Shown here: piece after piece, positions 6,830 to 14,445 of the stretch
Numbering within the stretch: the stretch's first letter is position 1
Layout of the letters: each line of letters starts with the position of its first letter
Assembly (NCBI RefSeq): GCF_000328685.1
Contig: NC_019974.1
Location: forward strand, 1,045,001-1,109,000
Origin: Natronococcus occultus SP4
GTDB taxonomy: Archaea; Halobacteriota; Halobacteria; Halobacteriales; Natrialbaceae
Reading direction: 5' to 3'
Length of the DNA: 64,000 nt
Program-made: the position numbers and the translations under genes
The notes under the pieces: model-generated
What the model was told of the DNA's origin: nothing
What the model saw: only the letters and a program-made list of their open reading frames with translations
Databases searched by the model: none

Positions 6830-7795
6830 ATGACCGACGAACTCTACGACCGTATCACGGAGATACTCGACGACGCCAGCACGGAAAGTGGCGCCCTCGC
6901 CGTTCCAGACGAGGACGACGGCGCCGACGACGACCTGCTCGAGCTGGCCGAGGAGGCGGCCGACATTCTCGAGGAGACCGACCCCAAGGAGCTGCTCGAG
7001 GCGGTCGGACTGGGCACCCTCGAGGACGGTACCGAGCCCGAGACCGTCCCGGAGGCGATCACCGAGGGCAAGCCCGAACACGTCGAGGAGCTCCAGCGGC
7101 TGGTCCGGCTCGCGAAGCTCGCCGACCGGTCGGAGGAGGACGAACTCGGCGACGTGATCGCTGGACTCCGCGAGGCGACCGGCGAGGACGGCGATGCCGA
7201 CTCCGAAGCCGATGACGAGGAAGAGACGGACGACGAGGACGCCGAGAGCGAGGGAGATGCAGACGATGAGGACGCCGAAAGCGAAACGGACGACGACGCG
7301 GACAGAGATGACGACGAGGCCGCGGACGAGGAGTCGGCGGACGCGAGCGACGAACTCGAGGATCGCCTCCGGGACGCCGTGGGTTCGTCGTTCGAGGAGT
7401 TCGGCGCCGACCTCGAGTCGGTTCGGGACCAGCTAGAAGCGGCGGCGGGTTCCGACGACGGGTCGGACGAGGCCGAGGAGGAAGAGGGGCTCCTCGAAGC
7501 CGCCGACGACCTCCTGGACTCCGAGGACGAGGACGACGAACTCCTCGAAGCCGCCGACGACCTCCTGGACTCCGAGGCCGAGGACGACGAACTCCTCGAC
7601 TCCGACGACGAAGACGAGGAGGAGGCGGACAACGATGAGGACGAAGACGACGAGGACGATGGCCTTCTCGGCTCCGACGAGGGACTCGGCTCGAGCGAGT
7701 CCTCCCGCCACTCGACGATGGCGCCACCGCCCAACGAGCGGGCGGACATGAACGCGGTCAAGCGCCACTCGACGATGCCGAAACGAAACCGGTAG
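6830..7795 (+). CDS. Acidic repeat protein 4 with basic RHSTM tail (321 aa)
   Basis: Fourth gene of the cluster, 24 nt after gene 3. Residues 1-110 are a helical acidic domain (LYDRITEILDDAS, LLELAEEAADILEETDPKEL, VEELQRLVRLAKLAD). A Glu/Asp/Ser region follows, then a helix (LEDRLRDAVGSSFEEFGADL), then a 17-residue repeat (LLEAADDLLDSEDEDDE) encoded by a 51 bp DNA repeat starting at 7490 and 7541 with a partial copy at 7592. The last 31 residues change character: basic, Pro-rich, and containing RHSTM twice (SRHSTMAPPP and KRHSTMPKRNR). Such a tail on an acidic protein may be a docking or sorting signal. I know no characterised homologue. Confidence 0.72.
   Translation: MTDELYDRITEILDDASTESGALAVPDEDDGADDDLLELAEEAADILEETDPKELLEAVGLGTLEDGTEPETVPEAITEGKPEHVEELQRLVRLAKLADRSEEDELGDVIAGLREATGEDGDADSEADDEEETDDEDAESEGDADDEDAESETDDDADRDDDEAADEESADASDELEDRLRDAVGSSFEEFGADLESVRDQLEAAAGSDDGSDEAEEEEGLLEAADDLLDSEDEDDELLEAADDLLDSEAEDDELLDSDDEDEEEADNDEDEDDEDDGLLGSDEGLGSSESSRHSTMAPPPNERADMNAVKRHSTMPKRNR
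7490..7642 (+). repeat. 51 bp tandem repeat, two full copies and a partial
   Basis: Units start at 7490 and 7541, with a third truncated and diverged unit at 7592. They encode the 17-residue LLEAADDLLDSE motif with an acidic spacer. The leucine spacing would give amphipathic helical segments. Confidence 0.75.
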
Positions 7796-7835
7796 CGGTC
7801 CGTATCTCTTTGACGCTTGCTCGCGTAGCTCCGGT

Positions 7836-8264
7836 ATGTACGATTCGATCCTCGTGGCGACCGACGGGAGCGAAGCGGCCTCGGTGGCGGTCGAACACGC
7901 GATCGACCTCGCGAGCGGACTCGGAGCGACGCTGTACGGCGTCGCCGTCGTCGAGACCCGAACCGAGTACGACAACGCCATCGTCGATCCCGACGAAGCC
8001 GAAGACCACCTCTGCGAGCGAGCGGAGGCGACACTGGCGTCCCTCGAGGAGCGAGCCGCCGGGGCCGACGTCCCCGTCGAGACGGCGGTTCGGGTCGGGG
8101 TCCCCCACGACGAAATCGTCACCTACGCCGACGACTGCGGCGTCGACGCGATCGTCGTCGGCGCCCGCGGCCGCTCCTCGTTCAAGGGCGCCCTGCTCGG
8201 CAGCACCGTCGACGCCGTCGTCAGGCTCGCAACTCGCCCGGTGCTGGTCGTCGGTGACAGGTGA
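7836..8264 (+). CDS. Universal stress protein (UspA family)
   Basis: A 142 aa single-domain Usp. It opens with the family strand YDSILVATDGSEAASVAVEHA and ends with the nucleotide-binding loop GARGRSSFKGALLGSTVDAVVR followed by the last strand PVLVVG. The G-x2-G-x9-G(S/T) pattern typical of ATP-binding Usp proteins is present (GARGRSS...GST). Length is normal. It lies 40 nt downstream of acidic protein 4 in the same direction and could be read through from that cluster, although haloarchaeal usp genes often have their own promoters. Confidence 0.92.
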   Translation: MYDSILVATDGSEAASVAVEHAIDLASGLGATLYGVAVVETRTEYDNAIVDPDEAEDHLCERAEATLASLEERAAGADVPVETAVRVGVPHDEIVTYADDCGVDAIVVGARGRSSFKGALLGSTVDAVVRLATRPVLVVGDR

Positions 8265-8299
8265 GGAGTTTTGTTCCTCCTTCGAGTACCCGTTCGTGA

Positions 8300-9367
8300 A
8301 TGCACGACTGGATCGACGGCTACGACGAGCGAGACTGGCAGACTACCGAGGAGGGAACCGTCCGCTACGCGCTGATCGGACTCGGCTGGTGGACCGTCGA
8401 CGTCGCGATCCCGGCGATCGAGCACTCGGATCTCGGGGAGGTGTCGGTGCTGGTCAGCAGCTCGACGGAGAAGGCGGAACGGCTCGCCGCGGAGAACGAC
8501 GTCGAGCGCGGAATCAGCTACGATCAGTATCACGACGGGGCGGCGAGCGACGCCTACGACGCCGTCTACGTCGGCACGCCGAACGCCTTCCACCTCGAGT
8601 ACGCCGAAACCGCCGCCGAGCTCGGCAAGGCCGTCCTCTGTGAGAAGCCGATGGAGGCGACCGTCGAACGGGCCGAGCGACTGGTCGAGGCCTGCGAGAA
8701 CGAGGTGCCGCTGATGATCGCCTACCGGATGCAGACCGAACCCGCGGTCCGACGGGCCCGAGAGCTCGTCGAGTCGGGCTTCCTCGGCGAACCAGTTTCA
8801 GTCTACGGCGCGAACGGCCAGCCGCTGCTCGAGATGAACCCCGATCACGACCAGTGGCGCCTCGACCCCGACCTGTCGGGGTACGGCACCTCGGTGATGG
8901 ATCTGGGAATCTACTCGATCAACACCACCCGATACCTGCTCCGGCGGGAGCCGGTGAGCGTCGCCTCGCGCATGTCGTCTCACCACGTGGCCTTCGCCGA
9001 CGTTCCCGACGAGCGTGCGTCCTCGTCGCTGCTGCTCGAGGACGACGTCCACGTGATCACGACCTCGAGCCAGCGGGCCCACGAGGACACGCACCTGAAG
9101 CTCACCGGAACCGAGGGGACGATCGAGCTCGATCCGGCGTTCCACGGCGAGGCGACCCTGAAACTCTCCCGTAGCGCCGTCTCGGTCGAGGTCGATCACG
9201 GCGAGTTCGACGCTCAGCGGGAAGTACGGGAGGTATTCGACTACTTCGCGGATCGCGTGCTGACCGACGCCGAGATCTATCCCGACGGTCGCCACGGTCT
9301 CGTCGACATGCGGATCATCGAGGCGATCCACCGGGCCGCCGAGGAGGGTGAACCGGTCGAGCTCTAG
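8300..9367 (+). CDS. gfo6: Gfo/Idh/MocA oxidoreductase, likely D-xylose 1-dehydrogenase (NADP+)
   Basis: A 355 aa NAD(P)-dependent sugar dehydrogenase. An N-terminal Rossmann fold starts at RYALIGLGWWT (residues 22-32). The family EKP motif at 115-117 supplies the catalytic lysine, and the C-terminal alpha/beta domain contains the D-x3-(Y/H) region (MDLGIYSINTTRYLL). The N-terminus with the double Trp in IGLGWW closely resembles haloarchaeal Gfo6, the xylose dehydrogenase of the oxidative pentose route; that identification is from memory of the family. None of the later xylose-pathway genes are visible nearby. It starts 35 nt after the usp gene. Confidence 0.8.
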   Translation: MHDWIDGYDERDWQTTEEGTVRYALIGLGWWTVDVAIPAIEHSDLGEVSVLVSSSTEKAERLAAENDVERGISYDQYHDGAASDAYDAVYVGTPNAFHLEYAETAAELGKAVLCEKPMEATVERAERLVEACENEVPLMIAYRMQTEPAVRRARELVESGFLGEPVSVYGANGQPLLEMNPDHDQWRLDPDLSGYGTSVMDLGIYSINTTRYLLRREPVSVASRMSSHHVAFADVPDERASSSLLLEDDVHVITTSSQRAHEDTHLKLTGTEGTIELDPAFHGEATLKLSRSAVSVEVDHGEFDAQREVREVFDYFADRVLTDAEIYPDGRHGLVDMRIIEAIHRAAEEGEPVEL

Positions 9368-10037
9368 GGTTGGCTGGGGAGCTCGTAGCACGCTGCGTAG
9401 AAGATATCAAATTTAGAGAGAAAGACCGATCTATATAGTTCTATATCTCATCCCACAGAAGTGGGATCGATTTCACGAAGTAATACCTCGAATTCTCCAT
9501 CGAACGTCGTATTTACGGTCCTGAGACGTCCCTCCAGAGAAGTCGATCAACAGTAGGTAGAATGACGCCATGGGGAACGTGAGAAAAGCTGAGAGCCGCT
9601 GAACCGGGCCATATAACGCGGAAAACTCCTATAGAATATAGAACTCGTGAAATTATATAGATATTGTGGCTCGGGGATAACAGTCTATATCCTGATATCA
9701 GTACTATCGATTCGAAACGAACCGTTCATCGCCAGGAAGCGCAGTCTCGGTCGAGCAACCCGGCCCGACCGAGACGACGCGGGGAATCCGTCGATCCCGA
9801 ATGCGGCTCTGACAGGGGAGGAAGTTCGCGAACGGTAGCGCTGACCGATGGCGTTCGAACTGCGGAAACAGCGATCGGTTGATCGTGGTAGCCGTCCTGC
9901 CCTCCAATAATTTATACAGATGTATGGGTGTAATAGATTTGAGGTCGCTCGAACGTCCCTTTCGAACAGGAAGCTCTTCTCGCCCGTGCGTTCGAAAGAG
10001 CCGAACGGAGGTGCGACGATTGCGCAGCGCCCCGTCG
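9368..10037. other. AT-rich intergenic region with inverted repeats
   Basis: About 670 bp without a convincing gene, clearly richer in A and T than its surroundings between 9400 and 9720. It holds a perfect hairpin at 9450-9467 (ATCCCAC, loop AGAA, GTGGGAT), a 10 bp inverted pair (AGTTCTATAT at 9437-9446 with ATATAGAACT at 9636-9645), a 9 bp inverted pair (9470-9478 with 9645-9653) and a 9 bp inverted repeat CTTTCGAAC/GTTCGAAAG at 9959-9998. Short frames here have no family features. It may be a decayed element or a regulatory region. Confidence 0.6.
9450..9467. promoter_or_regulatory. Perfect palindrome ATCCCAC-N4-GTGGGAT
   Basis: A 7 bp perfect inverted repeat with a 4 nt spacer, downstream of the sugar dehydrogenase. 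The same half-site (TCCCA/TGGGA) recurs in the divergent promoter at 12253-12266, which suggests a regulator site rather than a terminator. No T-run follows it. Confidence 0.4.
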
Positions 10038-10799
10038 CTACCCGTGGGCGAAGTTGATCTCCACCTCGTTGGTCGCGCCGAGCAGCAGCGCCGGGAGCTC
10101 GTCAGTTAGCCGGTCGCCGCGCAGCCGGTTGGCCGGTCCCGCGACGCTAATCGCGCCGATCGCGGTCCCGGACTCGTCCCTTATCGGCGCGCCGACGGCG
10201 TGTACTCCTCGAACCGACTCCTCTCGGTTGAAGGCGTACCCCCGCTTGCGGATCGTTGCTAGCTGCTCGGCCAGCTCGCTGCGGTCGGTGATCGTCCGAT
10301 CGGTCGTTGCAGCGAGTCCCCGCCGGTCGACGATTTCCTCGACCCGTTCGTCGGGGAGATTCGCGAGGATCGCCTTCCCCGCGGCGAACTGGTGGAGCGG
10401 GGTTCGCTTGCCGATACGGGCGTGGGTTCGCACCGAGTGGCGTCCCTCGGCGCCGTAGATGTGGACGCCGACCCCGTGCTCCTCGATCACACACCAGACC
10501 TTCTCGTCGGTTTCGTCGGCGAGTTCGTCGACCTTCGGCTGGACGAACTCGTACAGCGGATGGCGGTTCCGGACGTAGACCCCGTAGTCGAGAAAGCGCA
10601 TGCCGATGCGGTAGGTATCTCCGTCCCGGACGAGCAGCTCCCGGGCCTCGAGGGTCTTGACGTGGCGATAGACCGTGCTCTTCGCGAGCCCGAGCTCGTC
10701 GGCGATCGCGGTGATTCCGGCGCCGTCCCGTCGTTTCAGGAGGTCGACGATCTCGAACGCCGTGTCGACGGTTTCGACCGGTCTGTGTCCCGATTCCAT
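10038..10799 (-). CDS. IclR family transcriptional regulator
   Basis: A 253 aa regulator. An N-terminal winged helix-turn-helix (about residues 8-70: VDTAFEIVDLLKRRDGAGIT, ELGLAKSTVYRHVKTLE) is followed by the IclR effector-binding domain (about 75-250), including the family stretches GVHIYGAEG, PLHQFAAGKAILANL, GYAFNREES, GVHAVGAPI and AISVAGP. Length is normal. The gene is the first regulator seen before the minus-strand HD and EthD genes and probably controls this catabolic region and its plus-strand half. The operator is unknown; repeated TCCCA/TGGGA palindromes nearby are candidates. Confidence 0.93.
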   Translation of the reverse strand: MESGHRPVETVDTAFEIVDLLKRRDGAGITAIADELGLAKSTVYRHVKTLEARELLVRDGDTYRIGMRFLDYGVYVRNRHPLYEFVQPKVDELADETDEKVWCVIEEHGVGVHIYGAEGRHSVRTHARIGKRTPLHQFAAGKAILANLPDERVEEIVDRRGLAATTDRTITDRSELAEQLATIRKRGYAFNREESVRGVHAVGAPIRDESGTAIGAISVAGPANRLRGDRLTDELPALLLGATNEVEINFAHG

Positions 10800-10878
10800 A
10801 CCGAACCCACCGTGCGGACCTCCAAAAGCATTGTTCCCGTTATTCGAACGGCGCCGTCTCGCCGGCAGCGTCGCCCAG

Positions 10879-11472
10879 CTAGGTGGTCTGGGAGTACTCT
10901 TCGATCCACTCCTGGAGCGTGATTCCCATCGTCGCCTGCGTGATCGCGTTCGAGGACGCCGAGTTTGCGCTCTTGACGAGCTCCGCTTCGAGGGTGCGCG
11001 TCGGCACCTCCCCGAAGAAGTGGGGGATCGCCCGCTGGACGGCGAGCGGACAGCCGACCTCGTGGGCCAGCGCGTACCCCGAGATGGAGTGGGGAATCTC
11101 CTCGCTGACGTACCGCGGGTCGGGATCGTCGAGGAGCGTCTCGTCGACGTGAGCGGGGTACTCGTAACACTTCCCGACGTCGTGGAGGAGACACGCGGCC
11201 GCGATCGTGTCCGTATCGGGGTCGGCGCCGTGGAACGTCCGCTGTTCGGCGGCGCTCTCGAGCGCGATACGGGTGACTCCGCGGACGTGCTCGACGTTCG
11301 TCACCTCCTGGATGTTCCAGGCGTAGGGGACGTCCTCGATATCGCGCCAGCCGCCGCGTTCCAGCCCGAGCACCCACGCCTCGACGACCCGCTCCCGGAG
11401 GTCGTCGCTCTCGATGCGCTCGAGTTCGGGGAACGCGTCACGGACTTGCTCGCCGAAATCGACGTCTGTCAT
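10879..11472 (-). CDS. HD-domain hydrolase
   Basis: A 197 aa HD-superfamily protein. The metal-binding His comes in VEHVRGVTRIALESA (about residue 65), the HD doublet in AACLLHDVGKCYEYP (about 98), and further His/Asp ligands in IPHSISGYALAHEVG and AIPHFFGEV. Small HD proteins of this kind are hydrolases such as 5-prime-nucleotidases or cyanamide-hydratase-like enzymes. The substrate here is open. The start at 11472 lies 5 nt downstream of the EthD gene stop, so the two form one transcript with the promoter at 12225-12233. The neighbouring ThDP and epimerase genes suggest a catabolic rather than signalling role. Confidence 0.85.
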   Translation of the reverse strand: MTDVDFGEQVRDAFPELERIESDDLRERVVEAWVLGLERGGWRDIEDVPYAWNIQEVTNVEHVRGVTRIALESAAEQRTFHGADPDTDTIAAACLLHDVGKCYEYPAHVDETLLDDPDPRYVSEEIPHSISGYALAHEVGCPLAVQRAIPHFFGEVPTRTLEAELVKSANSASSNAITQATMGITLQEWIEEYSQTT

Positions 11473-11477
11473 CGCGA

Positions 11478-12200
11478 TCAGCGCTCGTCCTCGCGCTTGA
11501 CGAGTCGTTCCCGCCCGATGAACCGGGGGCGCTCGCCGATCGCGAGGAAATTGTCGACGTCCTCGCGGGCTTCCCTGGCCGTCCCCTTCTCTGGGTTGTA
11601 GTCCCGCGACCCTTCGCTGCCAAGCGCGTCGTACAGTTTCTCGACGTCCTCGAAGTAGAGCTCGGCGACGCCGTCGAACTCGGCGCTTTCGGGATCGGTC
11701 GGGGCGACCGTGTTGTACTTCACGACGCCGTCGATCTCGCGGGCGATCGGGGTGTGTTCGGTCTGCCAGTAGTCGACGAACTCCTCGTGGCTCATCCCCT
11801 CCTTCCGGACGAGGAAGGCGGAGTGTTTGTAGAGCCCGTCCGTGTCGCCGTCGACCTCGTCCTTCTGGACGGTCTCCTCGCCGATGATCCGGGGTCGCTC
11901 GTCGATGGCGAGGAAGTGTTCGACGTCCTCGCGGGCTTCCCTGGCCGTCCCCTTCTCGGGATCGTAGTCCCGCGACCCCTCGCTGCCCAGCGCGTCGTAC
12001 AGTTTCTCGACGTCCTCGAAGTAGAGTTCGGCAAGCCCGTCGAACTCGGCGTTTTCGGGGTCGGTCGGCAGCACCTGCTGGTAGCGAACGACGCCCTCGA
12101 TCCCGCGGGCGATCGGGGTGTGTTCGGTCTGCCAGTAGTCGACGAACTCCTCGTGGCTCATCCCCTCCTTCCGGACGAGGAGGGCGACGTGTTTGTACAT
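11478..12200 (-). CDS. Tandem EthD-domain protein (two repeats)
   Basis: A 240 aa protein made of two nearly identical halves. Each begins YKH(V/S)A(L/F)LVRKEGMSHEEF and continues VDYWQTEHTPIAR, the hallmark of the EthD/dimeric alpha-beta barrel superfamily, whose members include muconolactone-isomerase-like and ether-degradation accessory proteins. The protein repeat is 122 residues and the DNA repeat 366 bp. The two halves probably form an intramolecular version of the usual dimer, with the active cavity between beta sheets. The start ATG at 12198-12200 is 25-33 nt from a TATA box, fitting a leaderless mRNA. A single-domain homologue lies divergently at 12389. Substrate unknown. Confidence 0.85.
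   Translation of the reverse strand: MYKHVALLVRKEGMSHEEFVDYWQTEHTPIARGIEGVVRYQQVLPTDPENAEFDGLAELYFEDVEKLYDALGSEGSRDYDPEKGTAREAREDVEHFLAIDERPRIIGEETVQKDEVDGDTDGLYKHSAFLVRKEGMSHEEFVDYWQTEHTPIAREIDGVVKYNTVAPTDPESAEFDGVAELYFEDVEKLYDALGSEGSRDYNPEKGTAREAREDVDNFLAIGERPRFIGRERLVKREDER
11500..12200 (-). repeat. 366 bp internal duplication in the EthD gene
   Basis: Corresponding positions in the two halves are offset by exactly 366 bp (for example gatcggggtg at 11745 and 12111). Long blocks are identical at the DNA level, including synonymous positions, which points to a fairly recent duplication or ongoing gene conversion. Confidence 0.8.
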
Positions 12201-12224
12201 CGGAACGACGGTTCTCCGCACAGA

Positions 12225-12266
12225 CAAATAAAGCATGAGGGGAGTGACCGTTTCCCACTGATGGGA
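12225..12266. promoter_or_regulatory. Promoter of the EthD/HD operon with upstream palindrome
   Basis: On the minus strand a TATA box (ctttatttg, 12225-12233) lies 25-33 nt from the ATG at 12200, matching leaderless haloarchaeal promoters. Just upstream of it is the palindrome TCCCA-N4-TGGGA (12253-12266). A further CTCCCAC/GTGGGG pair lies at about 12304-12331, between the divergent genes. These are candidate sites for the IclR regulator. Confidence 0.5.
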
Positions 12267-12388
12267 CCATCTGTCGGCTACGAACGGTATCTCGACCGTA
12301 GCTCTCCCACCTACGGATGAGATTTGTGGGGTACGAGACCGTACCGCACCGATAGAACGAAGTCGAGGGATCACGACGGTACGGCTGC

Positions 12389-12709
12389 ATGATCAAACAG
12401 GTCGAGTTTCTGGTTCGCAGAGACGAGTACGATCACGAGGAGTTCGTCGAGTGGTGGCAGGGCGACCACGCCGACCTCGCGCGCGACCTGCCCGGACTGA
12501 AACGCTACAGCACGTCCGTTCCGACGAACCCCGAGGCCGTCGCGTACGACGGCGTCCTCGAACTGGCTTTCGACGATATGGCAGCGCTCGAGGACGCCTT
12601 CGACTCCGAGACGGGCCAGGCAGTCATGGCCGACGCAGCCGACTACATCGATTTCGACGCCGGCGAGCGCATGATCGTCGAGGAGACGGTTCACGTCGAC
12701 GAGAGATGA
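12389..12709 (+). CDS. Single-domain EthD-type protein
   Basis: A 106 aa protein of the EthD/dimeric alpha-beta barrel type. It starts IKQVEFLVRRDEYDHEEFVE with WWQGDHADLAR, parallel to the YWQTEHTPIAR motif of the tandem protein across the divergent promoter, and ends with a strand RMIVEETVHV. It should work as a homodimer. Its stop codon overlaps the ATG of the ThDP enzyme (ATGA at 12706-12709), so the two are translationally coupled and likely act on the same pathway. The specific reaction is unknown. Confidence 0.82.
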   Translation: MIKQVEFLVRRDEYDHEEFVEWWQGDHADLARDLPGLKRYSTSVPTNPEAVAYDGVLELAFDDMAALEDAFDSETGQAVMADAADYIDFDAGERMIVEETVHVDER

Positions 12710-14400
12710 CGACCACCGCCGCCGCGATCGTCGAGACCCTCGAAGCGCTCGAGGTCGAGTACGTCTTCGGCTACCCCGGCGGGCGCGCGATCGAGCTGCT
12801 CGAACACGTCCCGGACTCGGAGATCGACCTCGTCCGACCCCGCGACGAGCGCGAGGCCAGCGTCATGGCCGAGACCTACGGCCGACTCACCGGGAATCCG
12901 GGAGTACTCACGGGGCAGGGACCGTGGATCGGCAGTCTGGGGCTGATGGGCCAGCTGGAGGCCCGCCTCGGCTCCTCGCCGATGGTCGTGCTCACCGAGG
13001 CCTCCGAACGGGGCGAGTACTCGACGCTGGCGCCGTACCAGCAGGCCCGCGGGGATTACGGGGGGTTCAGTCTCCCGAAGATCCTCGACGGCGTCAGCAA
13101 GGAGTGGTGGTTCCCCCGGACGCCGACCGAGACGCTGCGAAGCGTCCAGCTCGCGTTCAAACACGCCGTCGCGGGCCGTCCCGGTCCCACGGCGGTCGTG
13201 CTGGACGGGGACGCGATCACCGACGCGGTGCCCGACGACCCGACCCCGCCCGCGTGGGAGGCGAGCGAACAGGTCCGGAGCTGGGACGCCGCGCCGACCG
13301 CGACAGACGTGGCCTCGGCGGCTGAAGCGTTCGAGGACGCCGACCGACCGGTAATCGTCGCGGGCAACGGGGTCCACGCCGCCCGAGCCTACGACGAACT
13401 CGCCGCGGCCGCCGACGCCTACGACTGCGCCGTCGTCACCTCCTACCTGGGGAAGTCGACGTACCCGGAGACCGACGACCGCGCCGCGGGCGTCATGGGC
13501 TCGTTCGGCCACGAGGGTGCCAACCGGGTCGTCAGCGAGGCCGACGCGTTGCTCGTGGTCGGCTGCCGACTGAACCCGATGGACACCAACTGGCAGGCGC
13601 CCGACTTTATTCGTCCGGGGGAGCAGACGATCGTCCACGCCGACGTCGACGCCCGCAACGCCGGCTGGGTCTACCCCGCGGATGTGGGACTGATCGGCGA
13701 CGCGAAAGCGAGCCTCACGGCGCTCGCCGAGGCCGGCGGCGCCGAGAACGGCTGGGCGCTCGAGCGAGCGGCCCAGGCCCGGGAGTGGTTCACCGCACCC
13801 GAATGCGAGGACGACGCGGCGCCGATCAAGCCCCAGCGCGCAGCGACGGAAATCCAGGCCGTCGTCGACGAGGACACCGTTGTCACGGCAGACTCCGGCA
13901 ACAACCGGTTCTGGCTGCTGTACTACCTCCAGACGCCCGCGGTTCGCACCTACTTCGGCAGCGGCGGCGTCGGCGGGATGGGGTGGGCGAACCCGGCGGC
14001 AGTGGCCGCGGCGCTTGCCACCGAGAAGGACGTGATCGCCGTTGCGGGCGATGGGGGGTTCTCGATGACGATGAACAGCGTCGAGACGGCCGCCGAGTAC
14101 GGCGTTGCACCGATGTTCGTCGTCCTGAACGACACCAGCCTCGGGATGGTCCGCCAGATGCAGGGCGAGGACGAGATCGCCGGCGTCGAGTTCCACGACA
14201 CGGACTTCGTGGCCGTCGCCGAGGCGTTCGGCGCGGTCGGAACTCGCGTGACCGCTCCCGACGAGTTCGCCGACGCGCTCGCCGAGGGGAAGGCGGCGGA
14301 CGTCCCCCACGTCCTCGACGTGCGAATCGACCGCGAGGAGGAGATGGCGGAGACGCTTTCGTCCTCGTTCTACGAGTCGGTCGGGGGGCTCCACGAGTAA
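12706..14400 (+). CDS. Thiamine diphosphate-dependent enzyme (acetolactate synthase/benzoylformate decarboxylase-like)
   Basis: A 564 aa three-domain ThDP enzyme. The PYR domain (about 1-165) begins AAIVETLEALEVEYVFGYPG, with the activating Glu in RPRDEREASVMAETYGRLTG. A central domain (about 185-330) resembles the FAD/NAD-fold domain of this family. The PP domain (about 370-550) holds GDGGFSMTMNSVETAAEYGV and ends LNDTSLGMVRQ, the GDG...N motif that binds magnesium and diphosphate. It is probably a 2-oxoacid decarboxylase or C-C ligase/lyase. It is not ilvB, as no small subunit or isoleucine genes are near. It is coupled to the EthD gene and followed 45 nt later by an epimerase gene. Confidence 0.87.
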   Translation: MTTTAAAIVETLEALEVEYVFGYPGGRAIELLEHVPDSEIDLVRPRDEREASVMAETYGRLTGNPGVLTGQGPWIGSLGLMGQLEARLGSSPMVVLTEASERGEYSTLAPYQQARGDYGGFSLPKILDGVSKEWWFPRTPTETLRSVQLAFKHAVAGRPGPTAVVLDGDAITDAVPDDPTPPAWEASEQVRSWDAAPTATDVASAAEAFEDADRPVIVAGNGVHAARAYDELAAAADAYDCAVVTSYLGKSTYPETDDRAAGVMGSFGHEGANRVVSEADALLVVGCRLNPMDTNWQAPDFIRPGEQTIVHADVDARNAGWVYPADVGLIGDAKASLTALAEAGGAENGWALERAAQAREWFTAPECEDDAAPIKPQRAATEIQAVVDEDTVVTADSGNNRFWLLYYLQTPAVRTYFGSGGVGGMGWANPAAVAAALATEKDVIAVAGDGGFSMTMNSVETAAEYGVAPMFVVLNDTSLGMVRQMQGEDEIAGVEFHDTDFVAVAEAFGAVGTRVTAPDEFADALAEGKAADVPHVLDVRIDREEEMAETLSSSFYESVGGLHE

Positions 14401-14412
14401 TCTCACCGCGAA

Positions 14413-14420
14413 CTTATACG
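14413..14420 (+). promoter_or_regulatory. TATA box of the epimerase gene
   Basis: cttatacg lies 26-33 nt before the ATG at 14446, the spacing of a leaderless haloarchaeal promoter. The epimerase therefore probably has its own transcript in addition to any readthrough from the ThDP gene. Confidence 0.55.
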
Positions 14421-14445
14421 TGAACGATCGACATACCACGAACAC

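Noticed and set aside
4338-7795. Gas vesicle or PHA granule (phasin) cluster
   Set aside because: No GvpA/F/G/L-type or PhaC/PhaE sequences are present and the structured parts do not match those families by eye.
9450-9467. Hairpin as a rho-independent terminator of the sugar dehydrogenase gene
   Set aside because: No T-run follows, and haloarchaeal termination relies mainly on T-rich stretches. A regulator site is more likely.
9647-9907. Short frames in the AT-rich intergenic region
   Set aside because: They are basic, overlap one another in different frames, and have no ribosome site or well-placed TATA box.
12451-14400. Longer version of the ThDP enzyme (649 codons)
   Set aside because: The extra N-terminal 85 residues are Arg-rich antisense-like sequence overlapping the EthD gene. 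The ATG at 12706 is the family start.
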